From: Nomia melanderi
Lineage: Eukaryota; Arthropoda; Insecta; Hymenoptera; Halictidae
Assembly: GCF_051020985.1 (NCBI RefSeq)
Contig: NC_135007.1
Span: forward strand, 7,693,501-7,757,500
DNA length: 64,000 nucleotides
Reading direction: 5' to 3'
The notes below the pieces were generated by a model, which searched no databases, was not told the DNA's origin, and was given only the letters and a program-made list of their open reading frames with translations. A program made the translations under genes and the position numbers. Shown here one piece after another: positions 63,167 to 64,000 of this stretch. The stretch's first letter is position 1, and each line of letters starts with the position of its first letter.

Positions 63167-64000
63167 GTATACGTATATTTGCAAATTTACAAAGTGCATT
63201 CCCCAATGTAAAAAAGAAATGATAAATTTTGATTATTTTTGAAAATGGTAAAAATTACTTGTACGTAATCATAGCAACTTTAGAATTAAAGTTAAATATA
63301 TCATTAAGAAATATTAATTTTCAAAATGTTAGCTATTATTATTAATTATATAACATAAATGTATAGATAATATTTACGATTAATGGCATTTAAATTCTTA
63401 TTAATAGGAATAGTCATTTCCCTGCCTGGTTAACGAAAATATTTGGGAAGTACGAAAAGGAATTTTAAAATAATTGAATTGATAAGAAAAGTCTGGTAAT
63501 AGATTTTACATGCATATATTTACAAGATAGTTATAAATATCGTAGCATTGGATTAACAATCGCAATGAAAAATTGGTCATCTTTCTCGGATGGCAGTCAT
63601 AACGTTTCCAAAACTATATTAAATATGTATAATTTATAGTATCCATAAATTATGGTATCAGTTTTACAGTCCTGTGAAAGGATTGCACGAAAGACATTTC
63701 ACTTTAATTCTTATAAAATAAGGAAAGTTTATTCAACAGTAATAGTGTTTGCAAAGTAGCGGTAAGTTAAAGCAACTAAAGTAATTGTAGATACTATTTT
63801 ACACGGGTCATTAAAAACTTTTAAAGTTATATTAAGTAATATAAAATTAATAAATAAATTTACGATTTGCAGAAGTCGACCGAATAAATGAATAGCAGTA
63901 AGATATAACTATAATCATTTCTTACTTTGAACAACGTCCGTTACATCAAAATTAATTAAATAAAGTATATAAAATATGTATTTTGCATTAAATATTTGTA

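Larger units (their letters stand above)
56444..64000. other. 3' UTR then gene-free downstream flank
   Basis: After the poly(A) signals at 56545 and 56697 the sequence turns CpG-rich (56.82-57.64 kb), where an 84-codon minus-strand frame (57075-56821) has no known match. The rest is AT-rich, with CpG-rich patches at 58.1-58.5, 59.16-59.36, 59.94-60.4, 61.1-61.5 and 62.75-63.1 kb. A GC hairpin GCGGGG-AATC-CCCCGC lies at 57507-57522. No neighbouring gene is recognisable. Confidence 0.55.

Overview
The window is eukaryotic, insect-like DNA with small exons, canonical GT/AG introns, AT-rich spacer broken by CpG-rich islands, and many short inverted-repeat elements. CpG dinucleotides are common, and the only clear gene is an orthologue of TIMEOUT/TIMELESS-2 (tim2). 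Both fit a hymenopteran, quite possibly a bee. The species is an inference and is not proven by the sequence.

Gene content: one protein gene is supported, on the + strand from 40710 to 56443. Thirteen consecutive exons with compatible splice phases encode the last 734 residues of a TIMEOUT (TIMELESS/Tof1/Swi1 family) protein and end in TAA, followed by an AATAAA at 56545. The visible part holds an acidic linker, the helical middle of the TIMELESS fold, two consecutive Trp-starting myb-like units, a basic segment, the conserved WRIPA region that matches the PARP1-binding part of human TIMELESS, and a long acidic/Ser tail. The tail contains a 31-residue (93-bp) tandem repeat and signs of exon duplication. 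The N-terminal half of the protein is not recognisable here. The first visible exon begins inside a codon, so its upstream exons lie either beyond the left edge or in the 40 kb to the left where I could not recognise them.

Layout: 1-40.7 kb is a gene desert or giant upstream intron with no recognised exon, holding scattered CpG-rich islands, a pyrimidine-rich minisatellite (13.06-13.50 kb), a purine-rich higher-order repeat (25.32-25.79 kb) and most of the small transposons. 40.7-56.4 kb is the timeout gene, with introns from 67 bp to 6.7 kb. 56.4-64 kb is the 3' flank, with no recognised gene.

Mobile elements: ten MITE-like copies of about 215-330 bp fall into four families (A-D, named here). 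All are bounded by, or derived from, TTAA sites, which suggests mobilisation by a piggyBac-type transposase. Families B, C and D share an unusual design: a short palindrome 15-21 bp inside one end only. One family A locus (40150-40470) is a head-to-head inverted dimer predicted to fold as a long hairpin, 240 bp before the first visible timeout exon. Most other long open frames in the window have no splice context, domain or composition to support them and are treated as chance.
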